Source: Geosiphon pyriformis
Taxonomy: Eukaryota; Glomeromycota; Glomeromycetes; Archaeosporales; Geosiphonaceae
DNA length: 64,000 bases
Assembly (NCBI GenBank): GCA_016748015.1
Contig: JAAOMT010000003.1
Coordinates: 977,187 to 1,041,186 of the forward strand
Reading direction: 5' to 3'
This document shows positions 1-11,038 of this stretch, piece after piece; the first letter of the stretch is position 1; each line of letters opens with the position of its first letter. The notes beneath the pieces are model-generated. The model saw only the letters and a program-made list of their open reading frames with translations, was not told the origin of the DNA and made no database searches. The translations under genes and the position numbers were made by a program.

Positions 1-1134
1 GATTTTTCTTTAGATTGAGCAAGAGACATAGTGTCTTTGGCAATTTGTTTCAGCAAATTTTTGAAAAAACTTTCGGATTTGTCTAAGAATTTGCCAAATT
101 CGGCAAAGACAATTAAGCCGGAAGAATCACGATTTCCTGATCGAAGGCGCTCCACTGCGAGAGCATGCCTGAACTCTTCAATTAGAGTGTAAAAGGCGAA
201 CTTCCAGCATCTCGTTTCAATCTCTTGTTTTGCTGCAGCTGTGTAATCCAGGTGCAAATACTCTGCATACCTTTGACCCAATCTACAAGGCGACATTTAC
301 TATTAAAATATTCGTAATATATTGAATTTTAAGATAAGTGATATTAAATAGGTACCGAAAATGAAAAGCTGTCCTTTCTTGCCAATATTCTTCGTTGTTA
401 TGATTTTGTGAGGGAGCTGTTATTCTAGGAACCTCTTCAATTGTATTGACCTGGTTTGAAAGATCATGAAGCTGCTTCTCCATTAGAGCAATTTCTTTCA
501 AAAGAATTTTCGCCGATTTCGCATCTCTTTCCTCTTTAGTCAAAGGTTTGCGAACGTCTATATGATGCTCTAAATGATTATTTTTAATCTCGTAGGCACT
601 TTTGGTTCGCATATGAGTAGGATTACGCTTTACTTGATCTTGATTAACAGATTGTTGCAAATTACGCTGTACTTCATCTGCATAAGGATCAAATAATTTT
701 CGGCCTGCACCTGCATGGATGCTGGCACGTCGAGTTGAAGTGTGAGAGTCGCTAGGAAGGACAGTATGGGGCATAGCAGCTTTGACTTTGAGATTAATAC
801 TATCAAGAGTTACGTTTTGCTTAGGAATCATAATAATCGGGTCACGATCGGGATTGTAAAGACGACGAGTAGGAGGCGGGGCGTCGCGTTTAAATTCATG
901 CATATCATTTAATTTTGTCATTTTTGCTTGAACACCATCGCTGGCTTTCCATGGCTTTCGAGGAGCTTGGAAATCTCCTTTACCAATTCCTTCTAATGCT
1001 TCAGGAGAAACTGCTTGCACACGTTCAGGTTTACGGTGCTTTCTTCGTCCGTAATTGCCTTTGGAAATGCGTTCGACTTGCATGATTAAGCTGGAAAGTG
1101 TCACTGGGTAAGAAGTTTCCGGTTTGATTTGCAC
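1..1134 (-). CDS. EST1/SMG7-type protein, N-terminal part (partial)
   Basis: Starts at the ATG at 1134 and leaves the window at base 1. I infer one intron, 283-355 (73 nt, GTACCT...TTGTAG). Splicing joins ...TAFHFR to LGQRYAEYLHLDYTAA in frame; without it the frame runs into AT-rich sequence and stops. The first 220 residues are basic and low-complexity (RRKHRKPERV, DAPPPTRRLYNPDRDP) with no domain I recognise. After the intron, ETRCWKFAFYTLIEEFRHAL, followed by a helical stretch, resembles the 14-3-3-like TPR region of Est1/SMG5/SMG6/SMG7, which act in nonsense-mediated decay or telomerase regulation. A cytoplasmic or nuclear RNA-surveillance role is inferred from that family only. The C-terminal part, including any PIN domain, lies outside the window, so SMG6 and SMG7 cannot be separated. 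Confidence 0.72.
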
Positions 1135-2652
1135 AGTATTTATTTGATTATTCGCACTTAAATTATAACAGCATTAACAGTTAATATTGATTTATTACTT
1201 TTAGGTCTAGGCCTGATGTTTCACATTACATAAGCTCATGAGTCGATTTTAATTCATGATATGATTTTACATATATTACAATGTCGAATTTTAAGTTGCT
1301 TGATAATTTAACAATTGCAAACAACTTTCACTATAATACATAAGGATGTTTGAAATAATCACATATAAATTTAAATTTTTAGTTATTCTTTTTTATATGC
1401 AATTTTATCATTTATATAATAATAAAATAAAAATAATTTTTAAATTTTAAGTTAAATATTAAATAATTTGTTTTTATTTAATATATACATATATATGGTT
1501 TTATGCAAAAAGTTTAATACACCAAAATGATTCTTCAAAGTATTGTTATAGCAAAAAATATAAATTTATCTATAAAAATAAAAAATTACATATAAATTAA
1601 TTAATTAATTAATAATAACTATATTAATATTAGTATTATTTTATTTGTTTAATCCAATTGTTATCTATTTTATAAAACTAACATGTTTTATATTAGATAT
1701 AAGTTATGTTTAAACCACATATGACCAGCTATCTAAACTAATTAAATTATATTCACAGAAATTCTGAATTTATCACTAGTCAAAAATTATTTAACAAAGT
1801 TATTAATACATAAAAAAACTTTGTTTAGAACATATAATTCAAATATTCTAATAAATACAAAATAATAGACAATTTAACTATGTTTAATATTTATATAAAC
1901 GAAATAATTGGGTTTTATATTAAACAATAAATTATGTTTTATATTTAGCTTAAAACTTTAACATAAATAATTATATTTTATTTTATAAAAAATTACAATA
2001 AACCAAACAAATTTTATAATTTTAAACATAATTAATTTAATTAAATCAAACATTTTAAAAATATTAAAATATTATTTTTTTATTATAAAAATCTTTGTTA
2101 AAATTATATACAATTAATATAATAATATCTTATTATTATAAAAAAACATATTAAAAAAATTTGCAAAATTTTCAATTTACTAATAATTAACTTTAATTTA
2201 TGCCAACTTGATTCATTAATAAAAACAATATTTATTTTAATATTTATATTAATAACATATTTAAAAACACAATAGATAATTGTTTTTATTATATTTAATT
2301 TTTATTATATTAATATTATTGGCTTTATATTTTTTTATATACTATTACAATATAATGTTTTCATAATATAAGTTTTAAGTTTGGTAAATTTAAAACATAA
2401 ATCTAAATACCAATTATTATTTTTTAATTTATATTATTTATTAAACTATTATTTAAATACTTTTTTATATGCTTTAATTTTTATTAAATATAATTAATAA
2501 TATTATATATAAAACAAAAAAAATAATAAGTATTTTTAAAAATAATTATTTTATTAAAACTTTTTAAAAAATTTTAGTAAATAAAGTAATTATATTAATT
2601 ATTTAATCTGTTAGCTTATTTTTATAATATTTAAATAATTTTTAACTTTAAT
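1135..2652. other. AT-rich intergenic spacer
   Basis: About 1.5 kb of nearly pure A/T sequence between the EST1-like gene start and LINE copy A. I see no ORF with codon structure, no RNA gene and no clear repeat. The promoter of the EST1-like gene should lie just above 1134, but no motif can be assigned. Confidence 0.7.
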
Positions 2653-2678
2653 AAAACTTATCGCTTAAAGGACCAGGT

Positions 2679-4185
2679 GTTAAAACTAAGAAAGCATTGG
2701 GCAAGCCACTGGAAAGAATAGATTTTTCAAGTTATAATAATGATAATAATGTCCTCTTGGATATCCCCTTGGAACTGCTCCCTTCCTTAAAAAACTTGGT
2801 TGCTGTTTCTGTTAGGAAATCTTTCATTTTGGATATTGGCTTAAATAAAAGTGGTTAGAAAATCCTTTCAAGAAAAGCTGATGGTGGTTAGAAATTTGTT
2901 CTCAAAAGTTAATGGTTTTGGGGGGGTCTCTACCCCCACAAAATCCTCAAGGATCATCCATGTTTTCTTCACTTCTGAATCTAGTTTGGCACAGACTACT
3001 GAAAAGGCAAGAGTGGCAAATATTTTAGTAAACACTAATCTCAAGAAATTATTTAGTCATTCAGATCGGGCTGTGATGGTTAAAGAAATTCCAGTTAGAA
3101 CATTAGCTAAGGCTGTGCATGCTGTACTTACTGAATTTGGTTCTGTTGTGTCAATCAAAATACAACTGGTAGAGCTGTGGCAAAAGGCTGTGGTTGAATT
3201 TGCCCAATCAGATCAGGCTAATTTGGTTGCAGCTAAATGGTTCATCTTAATTGGGAAAGATGCTGTGAGAGTAGCCAAGGCTAATACAGACAAGAAATCA
3301 TGGAATACAAAGGATTAGCATAGAGTCTTGCTCTATACACTGCCAATGAGCACCAATGCTCATGATATCTGGGATTTCATTGGCTCTGTGGGTAAAAAAA
3401 CTTGTGTCATTAATTGACACCCTGTTACATATGTTCAGGCCAGGTGTACTGTTGTTTGTTTTGATTCTGCTGCTTCAATTAATGCTGTTATAAAAACTAC
3501 ACCTGTCTTAAAAGGTGCCAATTTGCATTGGTCTTACATGAGTTCTGCTAAGTGTGCTAAGTGTGAAAATTTGGGTTATATTTCTCTGGATTGTTCTGTG
3601 AATAGGAAAGTTTCTTCTGGTGGCACAACTTGCAGGATATTGTTGAATGATGATAAAAGCAGACTGGCTTCCATTTATGCTAGATGCTCTGCTCCAATTT
3701 CCCATTTGGTTTCTTTTGGTGGTGTCTCTTGGGCCAATATTGTTGGTGGGTCTTCATTCCCTTTTCTCTCTGTATGCTATGGCTTAGCTGCTTTTGGTTT
3801 TTCTTCAAAAATGAAACTTAATCTGATGGTGTCTATAGAATTGAATGATAGGTTTGCTGCTCTTGAGTGTAGTCTTACCAGCCTCATGGAATGCATTGAC
3901 AAGTTGGCTAAGAGGTTGAACTTACCTGAGCCAATGGTTTTCCAGCCTAGCCTTAGATATCAGTTATTGGTAACCTCTTCATCACAAAATCAAGAGGTGG
4001 ATATAGTAATGAGTGAGAATTTGGGTGTGGTCACTAGTGGTGAAACTATTGTGGAAGTGGCAGTTTTTGATTCTTCAGTTGTTTCTAAGATGGAAAAAAC
4101 TCTGAGAAATCTTTCAATCACAGTTATGGGCCTTTTGGCCAAAATCAACAATGCTGGTTTAGTTTCTACTACTCTCTCTTCTTAA
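2679..4185 (+). pseudogene. LINE copy A ORF1 (RRM-RRM-CCHC protein), broken
   Basis: Truncated ORF1. The start (VKTKKALGKPL) matches copy D around its 43900 region; the frame shifts near 2840 and continues to the stop at 4183. Two RRM-like beta-alpha units are visible: VMVKEIPVRTLAKAVHAVL with KIQLVELWQKAVVEF, then VLLYTLPMSTNAHD. They are followed by a knuckle CAKCENLGYISLDC in which the CCHC His has become Tyr. Internal stops fall at 3316 and 3416. The family role would be RNA binding and RNP assembly; this copy cannot make the full protein. Confidence 0.85.
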
Positions 4186-4187
4186 TA

Positions 4188-7100
4188 ATAGAGCTGGTAT
4201 GGAAGTTTACTGCATGTAATGTTTGGGGTCTTAATGTCTCTGCTAAGCAGGAAGACATTATTCAATAACACAAGGAGTCTGGAAATATGGTATCTATAGT
4301 TACAGAAACAAAATTGAGGTCTAATGTTAAACTATAGATTATGAAAAAATTTGATGGTGTGTGTATTTTTACATCTGGGCTGGTTGATGGGTATTTTGGG
4401 ACTGGAGTAACAATAGTTATAAACAATTCTCTGGCTTGACATGTTTCTAAGGTGGAAGAGATCTCTGGTCATGTTATTTTGGTGCATCTCCTTTTTAAAG
4501 GCAAGGTTTTGGTCTCAATTATTGGTTTGTACACTTGTGCCTTTTCTGGTGACCAGTTTGAATAGATGCCCAGAATAAATTCTTTCATAGTTCAGATGGT
4601 CAACTCTAGTAACTTTATTGTTTTGGAGAGTGATTTCAATAAAGACAAGTCAATAAGAAGTGCAAGTTTCAGGTTCTGTTTGAGTATAGATTTGGTTAAT
4701 TTTTTTGGTGGACATCTTCTGGCTAGAGCTTCTATGTGAAGCAACTCAAGAGGCATTGAAAAAGTCATTAATTATGTCTTTGTTAGTGAGAGCCTGATCT
4801 CAGCTGTGGCCAACCACAGAGTAGAATCTGTGGCTGAGTTCTTTGACACTGATCATAGAGCTATTTTAGTCTCAGTTGATTTGGGTGGTCTTTTGGATAT
4901 GTGTTTGGCTGGTATATATAAGCATGCTAATATGAATTGCTGGAAATTCAAGCTAAAAAATGTGGATACCAATAACTGGAGGCATTTTATGGAGTGCTCT
5001 TCAGAAAAGTTTTTGATGAAATCAGCTGTGTTTCATGATGCAGAACATGATAGTAATTTGGATGGTATGTGAGAAGTTCTCAGGAAAATAACAATTGATT
5101 CTGCTAATGCAATCTTCTCCAAAATTTGGTATTGCAAATTTGATAATACAAGGAACAAAACTTCCTCAAAATTTTATGGATTAGAGTTACTAATGTCCAA
5201 GATTGTCAAAAGTATGAAAACAGGCCTGAGCTTGAAGACTAACCATTTAGTTAACACTTGGGTGGACTTGGATAATGATAAAGCATCCAAAATTCGGGCT
5301 ATAATCAATGAAGATACTAGGATTATGGATATTGTACATCACATTTCAGTTGTCAAGAAGGAATATCATAAGTCCAAATATCATGAATTAAAGGTTGTCA
5401 GAGATGAGTCTATCAGAGCAGCTGTAGTAAAACATATGAAAAATTTCTGCTCAGATAAAGGAAAAATGATTAAGAGCATTCTGGATCAATCCTTCAGAAA
5501 AGTGGTTCTTAATCATTTAGTTGTTGATAGAGAGCTTATCTTGGAGCCTCAGACTGTCAAGTCTTCAGTTGATACTATAATAGAAGACTGGACAAAAAAG
5601 CATTTGGTCTTTGATATCCTCCCAGCTCGGTGGCTTGATCAATACACTCTTTTAGAGTACATTGCTGATAATACATTCTCAAAGATTATGTGTAATATCA
5701 GTCTGGACAAACTTTTGGTGATTGTCAAGGAATTGTCTGATGGCAAGGCTGCTGGACTTTCTGAAATTCCTAATAAACTTTGGAAGCACAGTGGGTCTCT
5801 AGTTCTCAATGGTCTTCTGAGCATTCTCAATAGGTGTTTGAAATCTGGTAGTGTTTCCACACAGTGGAGAAAATCTTGGGTCTTCATAATTCCTAAACTG
5901 TACAATTGGGAGGGTACTCTCACCAACACTAGGCCAATAGCACTGGTTGAGACCACTCAAAAAATCTTGTTTAAGATTCTGTTAGACAAAATTTCTTTGG
6001 TTTACAGCAGGTGTGATGTTTTGCATGATAATAACTTTTTGGTGTTGAAAGACACTTCCACATAATCCTCTATTTTTACTGTTGGCTCAATTGTAGAAGA
6101 TGCTTTGGAAAAAAATAAAGAGTTATGGTTGGTCCTTCAGAATATGTGCAAGGCTTATGACTCTGTTGGTTGAACTCATTTGCACAACAGTCTAGTTAGG
6201 ATCAAAATGTGCCCCCATTTCATAAGCTTCTTTGGTAGTATACACAATGGAAGATTCAATCGGATTATGATGGATTTTGGTTTGTTTGATGGTTATATTG
6301 TGCATGATGGTTTAGATCAAGGAGAAATATTCTTACCACTTCTATGACAAATCTTTTATGACCCATTACTCTGTAAAGTCAAAAAACATGAACAGTTGTA
6401 TGGCTACAGAATATGCTCAAATTTCTATACTAAGTCTGATAGGCCAGATATGAATAATAGCAGTACTTTATTTTTTGCAACAAGTGCCTTTGTTGATGAC
6501 ACAATTTGGATTGGGAATTGCTTAACAGCAACACAAAACATTTTGAATATAGCTAGTGAGTTCTTTTCTATTAATGACATCTCCATAAATACTAAAAAGA
6601 CTGTTGCTATTCTTATCAACTAAGATGTCCAGAAAGCTGATCTATCTATTAGTGAATCAAAGATTTCAGTGGCTAGAAGGAATGAATCTCATTGTTATCT
6701 GGGAATTTTTTTGTTTACTGAGGGCTTGTTCAAGCCGAGTCTAGCCAAGGCCCATGCCGATGTCAGATTTTTTTTGAATGTGGTTCTAAGAAAAACTATT
6801 ACTAAGAAACAATTTTTGTATTTAGTTTCTGCTGTCTTGCAGCCTATTGTTTGCTACAGACTTCAATTTAGCTTTGCATCCAAAAATGTTTGTAAAAAAT
6901 AGGACAAATTGCTAAGAAAAAGACTTAAGCTCAAAGCAAATTTACCTAAAGACTTTCTTAGTATGGCATTGCATTATCCCGAGTTGTATGGCCTGAAGCC
7001 TTTTGAACAAGTGCTAACTAAAAATTTGATGGCCAACCTAGTCAACTTTAACAATGCAGGTGGAACTCTTGGCAGGTTTTTCAATTACAGAGCAATAGAC

Positions 7101-8852
7101 TTACAAGCAGCCAGCTGGATGCCCTGGCGCCTTCTATGTTTTCTGATCACATTACCTATTAGCTTTTTGAATTGTTTTTTAGCTGGTGCTATGCACACTC
7201 TTGCTTTGTGCAACACTTTCTTGAGTGGTATCTTTTCTAATGTTTTTGGAATTGGGTCTGGTGTGCCAATCCTGGACGTGTTAGGTGTGAGGAAATCTCT
7301 CAGAAAATATGGCCTCATTTTCGCCAACCAACTGTTAGATTGTCATGGCAAATGTTTCACTTGGAACACTTTTCGCAGATGGAAAAAGCTTAATTCCAGA
7401 GGTCCTATTCCTATTTGGTTTGTCTCTGTTTCCAATTTCATCAAGTGCAGTGGTATGAGCAATGACGTGGTTGTGGCATTTTATCCTGCTCTTGCCAATG
7501 TTGTTTGTGACACTGGTTTTGTTTCTGAACAGTTGCTTGCCACCAAATGTGGCTCCATTGATGTATACATAGATGGTTCTGTTAAGAGTTTGGGGTTTAT
7601 TGATGCCTGCGGTAGTACTGCAGCTTATTTTCTAAAAGCCAATACAAGTATTAGTGTAAAAGTTCTTGGTTTGTTGTTCTTTATGCTGGTGGAACTACAG
7701 GCTATTACTTTGGTATTGGAGTGTGTTCCTTACTCCAGCATAGTCACTTTGTTTATGGACAGTCAGGCTTCACTAAATATATGCAAGTTTGATGTAGATG
7801 GTTTTGGTCCTAATTTTCAATGCAAATGCTGGATTGAGAAAGAGCATATTTGTCAAGCTATTTTAAATAAGAATTTATCGGTCACGTGAAAGAAGGTCAA
7901 AGGACATTCAGGTGTAATCGAGAATGAATGTGCAGATTTTTTTGCAAACACAGCAACTTTGTCCAAGTCTGTATTGTTTTTGAGTATACTATATCACTTT
8001 TTTAGTGTTGAAAACAGGTCTGTTTCTGAAAACGTGGATCATTTTGTTAGGAATTTGTTTGAAGCCATCAATTTCATCAGTTGGAAGTCCAAATTTGGCA
8101 CCAACATTGTTGATGTTGGTTTTGCTAATGATGTTGACTTTTCCAAATCTTTTAGTATGTGGCACTCTAATGATGGGATTCACTCTGGTTATACTGGCTC
8201 ATTTTCTGCTTCTCTATAATCTTACCTTATGAAATCTTTGCATCATTGCCTGCCAGTTGCCATGAGGAATAGATTGTATGATCCTAAATATCCTAGCATA
8301 GTGTGCATTAGGTATAGTGTGGTTAAAGACTCTGATCACTCATTTTTGTGTAAGCATAACAATGTTGCCAGACTGAATATACTGTTGAATATTGGCGTGG
8401 AGTGGTGTAAAATGGCTGGTAAATCTGCTGAAAGAAGTAGGATAATGCAATTCTTAAGTGAAGTTGAGTCTTCTAATGACCTGTACATACTATTGGCCAA
8501 GGAGTTTGTATTGAAAAACTGGGTGTCAAATGCTGTTCTGTGCCTTGGTTTGGCTTTTGACAGTGACTTGATAGTCAAGTTGGTTCATAATCTTGCTAAA
8601 AGTCACAGGTCAGATATTTGGTTGTCTGCTGCTAAATTGAGAGTCTTTTATGAGAAACACAATCTTTTGCCATGTGATGGATCTGCTGTGTTATTGATTA
8701 ATGGTTTGTCGGGTTTGTGGGATACTAGTGTTATCCGCAGCTTTGGTTTCAGGTTGGGTGTTCATTTGTATTTCAGTTTGTGTCCTTGTTTCACTAAGCT
8801 GGGCTTTGGTTTCTTGAATAGTATACTTTTAACAGATCCTGCATGTGCATAG
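4188..8852 (+). pseudogene. LINE copy A ORF2 (EN-RT-RNase H), broken by stops
   Basis: One frame can be followed from 4188 to 8852 (1555 codons) with many stops and no frameshift. Domains in order are an AP-type endonuclease (the GDFN motif is now SDFNKD near 4632; FDTDHRAILVSVDLGG near 4840), reverse transcriptase (DGKAAGLSEIPNKLWK near 5745; catalytic FVDDTIW near 6490 intact), RNase H (VYIDGSVKSLG near 7565, VKGHSGV near 7900) and a C-terminal region. Many stops sit where other copies have Trp or Gln (for example I-I-Q-stop-H-K for WHK). It is a dead copy of the replication protein for target-primed reverse transcription. Confidence 0.88.
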
Positions 8853-9000
8853 TGCTGCCTTGATTGGGCCGAGTGTCTGATCACATGTAAAAAAGGCATG
8901 AGCCACATTTAATTTGAAATCTTTTTTTGATTTTATGTATTTAGGTAGTGGTTGGATTGCACTCATTAAACTTGCAATAAAAAATAAATAAAAAACTTAT

Positions 9001-9695
9001 TACCAAATTTTTGTTAATTATAATATTGATAATTTTGTATTTTTTAATTTAATACTTATTTTAAAATTAAATTTTTTTGGCTTTAATTTAAATTTATATA
9101 TATATGTAATTATTTTATTATTTATAATAATTTTACACTTATTTTTTACAAAAATACAATCTAAAATTAAAGTAATAACTATAAATTCAATATAAGTTAA
9201 AATATAATTTTATAAAATTTTATATTTATATTATATTTAATATTATTAAAATTTGCAATAATATTATTAATCATAAAAATTGAACTTAAATTTTTATTAG
9301 ATTAGTACTTTATTATTTTTATATTTTGTTAAATTTAAATAAATTTGACAATATTTTTAAAGAAAAAACCAGCTGCAAAACAATTTACTTATACAAATTT
9401 AACTTATTGATTAAAAAGTAAAAACAAAACAAAATTATAAATAATTACTTAGCATTTTATTTATTTTTAGCAAGAATTTTAAAAAAATATTTATATATTT
9501 AAAATTAAATTATATATAATATTAATAATGATTAAAAATTTTGGTGTAATTAAAAAATTACAAAGACAGTGTATAATTTTAAAATAGTTTTATATATTAT
9601 TGATAAAAATATTAAAAATTAGATTAATATTTAAATTAACAATTTTTTAATTTCTATATTACATATTACACATTTTATATAATCTTTTGTTTATT
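9001..9695. other. AT-rich spacer
   Basis: A/T-dominated sequence between LINE copy A and the TIR element. I see no gene or repeat in it. Confidence 0.6.
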
Positions 9696-10441
9696 AGAGA
9701 GTTTGCGCTACAATGATTTCTTTGTAAATTTACTTCTAGCAGTCCCAAATGGAATTCCTTGTAGAACAGAGTTTGCGCTACGATGATTTTCCTTGTAAAT
9801 TTATTTCTGCAATTGGCTAGTGATGTCACGTAATTTTAATGCAAACGCGTATCAAATCTCACCATATGGAGCCCGAGAACTTGAGTTTTGACAGCCTGCG
9901 AATGGCTACACTTCTGCTACTACTTCATAAGCGTCAACAGCAACTGGCCATAACAATGAAGACAATATTTGAACCTGAACGTCCATTGATTCCCAATACG
10001 AGACTTGATCTAAATGCACTTGATGAGGGTGTGTAGCATTTTTCCGGTATGAAGATTAAAGTTTTATATGATTAATGTGACAATAATGTTTTGAAAAGTA
10101 TATTGAAGACAACGGCTTATAGATTCAACAAAACACAGATAGAACAACTTGTTGAACACTTCCGAATTCCATCAGTTAGTATAGTGAATGCTTATTCACT
10201 AACAATAAAAATGGTCCACAGTCTTAAAATAGGTTCGAGAATATCTCTCTTAGGTTTGGACATATTGTAAGACATACCTTGTCAGCTTTTGGGCTACAGA
10301 TTGCAAAAAATTAGATAACAAAAATCTCTTACTTGTAGAGGAAATCTACAAAGAATTCCGGTTTTAAATTTCTTTGTACAAGCCACAAATTTGTGGCTAC
10401 AGGTAAATTTACAAAGAAAATCATTGTAGCGCAAACTCTCT
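9696..10441 (+). mobile_element. Short TIR transposon, possibly PIF/Harbinger-like remnant
   Basis: Terminal inverted repeats of about 39 bp, starting AGAGAGTTTGCGCTACAATG, lie at 9696-9735 and, inverted, at 10402-10441, differing by one indel. A second, imperfect copy of the left end starts at 9766 (GAGTTTGCGCTACGATGATT). If the borders are moved to 9694-10442 the flanks read TTA on both sides, the TSD size of PIF/Harbinger elements; this is suggestive only. Inside are short coding remnants: a 65-codon ORF at 9839-10036 (RPLIPNTRLDLNALDE) and, near 10120, YRFNKTQIEQLVEHFRIPSV. The latter resembles the leader of DDE_Tnp_4-type transposases. No DDE catalytic core remains, so the element is non-autonomous. 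Confidence 0.75.
9839..10204 (+). pseudogene. Transposase leader remnant inside the TIR element
   Basis: The ORF MQTRIKSHHMEPENLSFDSL... (9839-10036) ends at a stop and is followed, after about 80 bp and a frame change, by YRFNKTQIEQLVEHFRIPSV. In Harbinger-type transposases a similar helix (RF-x-K-x-x-I-x-x-L) precedes the DDE domain, which is absent here. Assignment to that family is an inference from about 20 residues. It may be a chance remnant of another superfamily. Confidence 0.4.
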
Positions 10442-10840
10442 ATTAACTAATATTAAACTAATAATAATAATAAAACTTCATTTTTACGATATTATTCTTG
10501 TGGTTATTATTAAAATAAAGAACTGACCACAATAAACTTTAAATAATTAAAACAATCAAACACAAAGATTGATGAATTCTAATAGTTTGTTAATTTAAAG
10601 TGAAAGAACTTGTAATAACGATACTGATTTTCGTGAACATAATCGTCAAACACAATAGTATGATATGTTGATAACTACATTTAATTTCTATGAATCAGAA
10701 ATTTCCCAACTCGATCGTAGGTGTTATATTTTTTGATTTGATTAGAAAGCTGAGACTGTTCAGGACCTTGTTGTTTACTTTTAAACGGTTAATTTAAATA
10801 GTACAAATTGGAGGAATACTTTAGAAATTATCATGAGTAG
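10442..10840. other. Spacer downstream of AP-3 beta gene
   Basis: About 400 bp between the right TIR and the stop codon of the AP-3 beta gene. It should contain the 3' UTR and polyadenylation site of that gene on the minus strand. I see no further gene. Confidence 0.5.
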
Positions 10841-11006
10841 TTAGTGTATGGGAGATTTTGGAAAGAGAATTATTGCTTCTGAATCTTTTGTTGCGATCTC
10901 GTCATCATTTGTTTCTTCACTGGATTCCTCCTCTTCGGATGATTCTTCATCTTCTTCCTCCTCCGCCTCGCTTGATTCCTGATAATCATCATCATCCTCC
11001 TCCTCC

Positions 11007-11038
<32 letters not shown>

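Larger units (their letters stand above)
2662..8991 (+). mobile_element. LINE copy A, 5'-truncated in ORF1
   Basis: Non-LTR retrotransposon copy beginning inside ORF1 and ending in an A-rich tail (ATAAAAAATAAATAAA). It is flanked by a 9-bp direct repeat AAAACTTAT at 2653-2661 and 8992-9000, which I read as the target-site duplication. The 3' UTR carries the family signature (GGTTGGATTGCACTCATTAA). It is the most diverged of the long + copies relative to the others, but ORF2 keeps one frame throughout. Confidence 0.9.
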
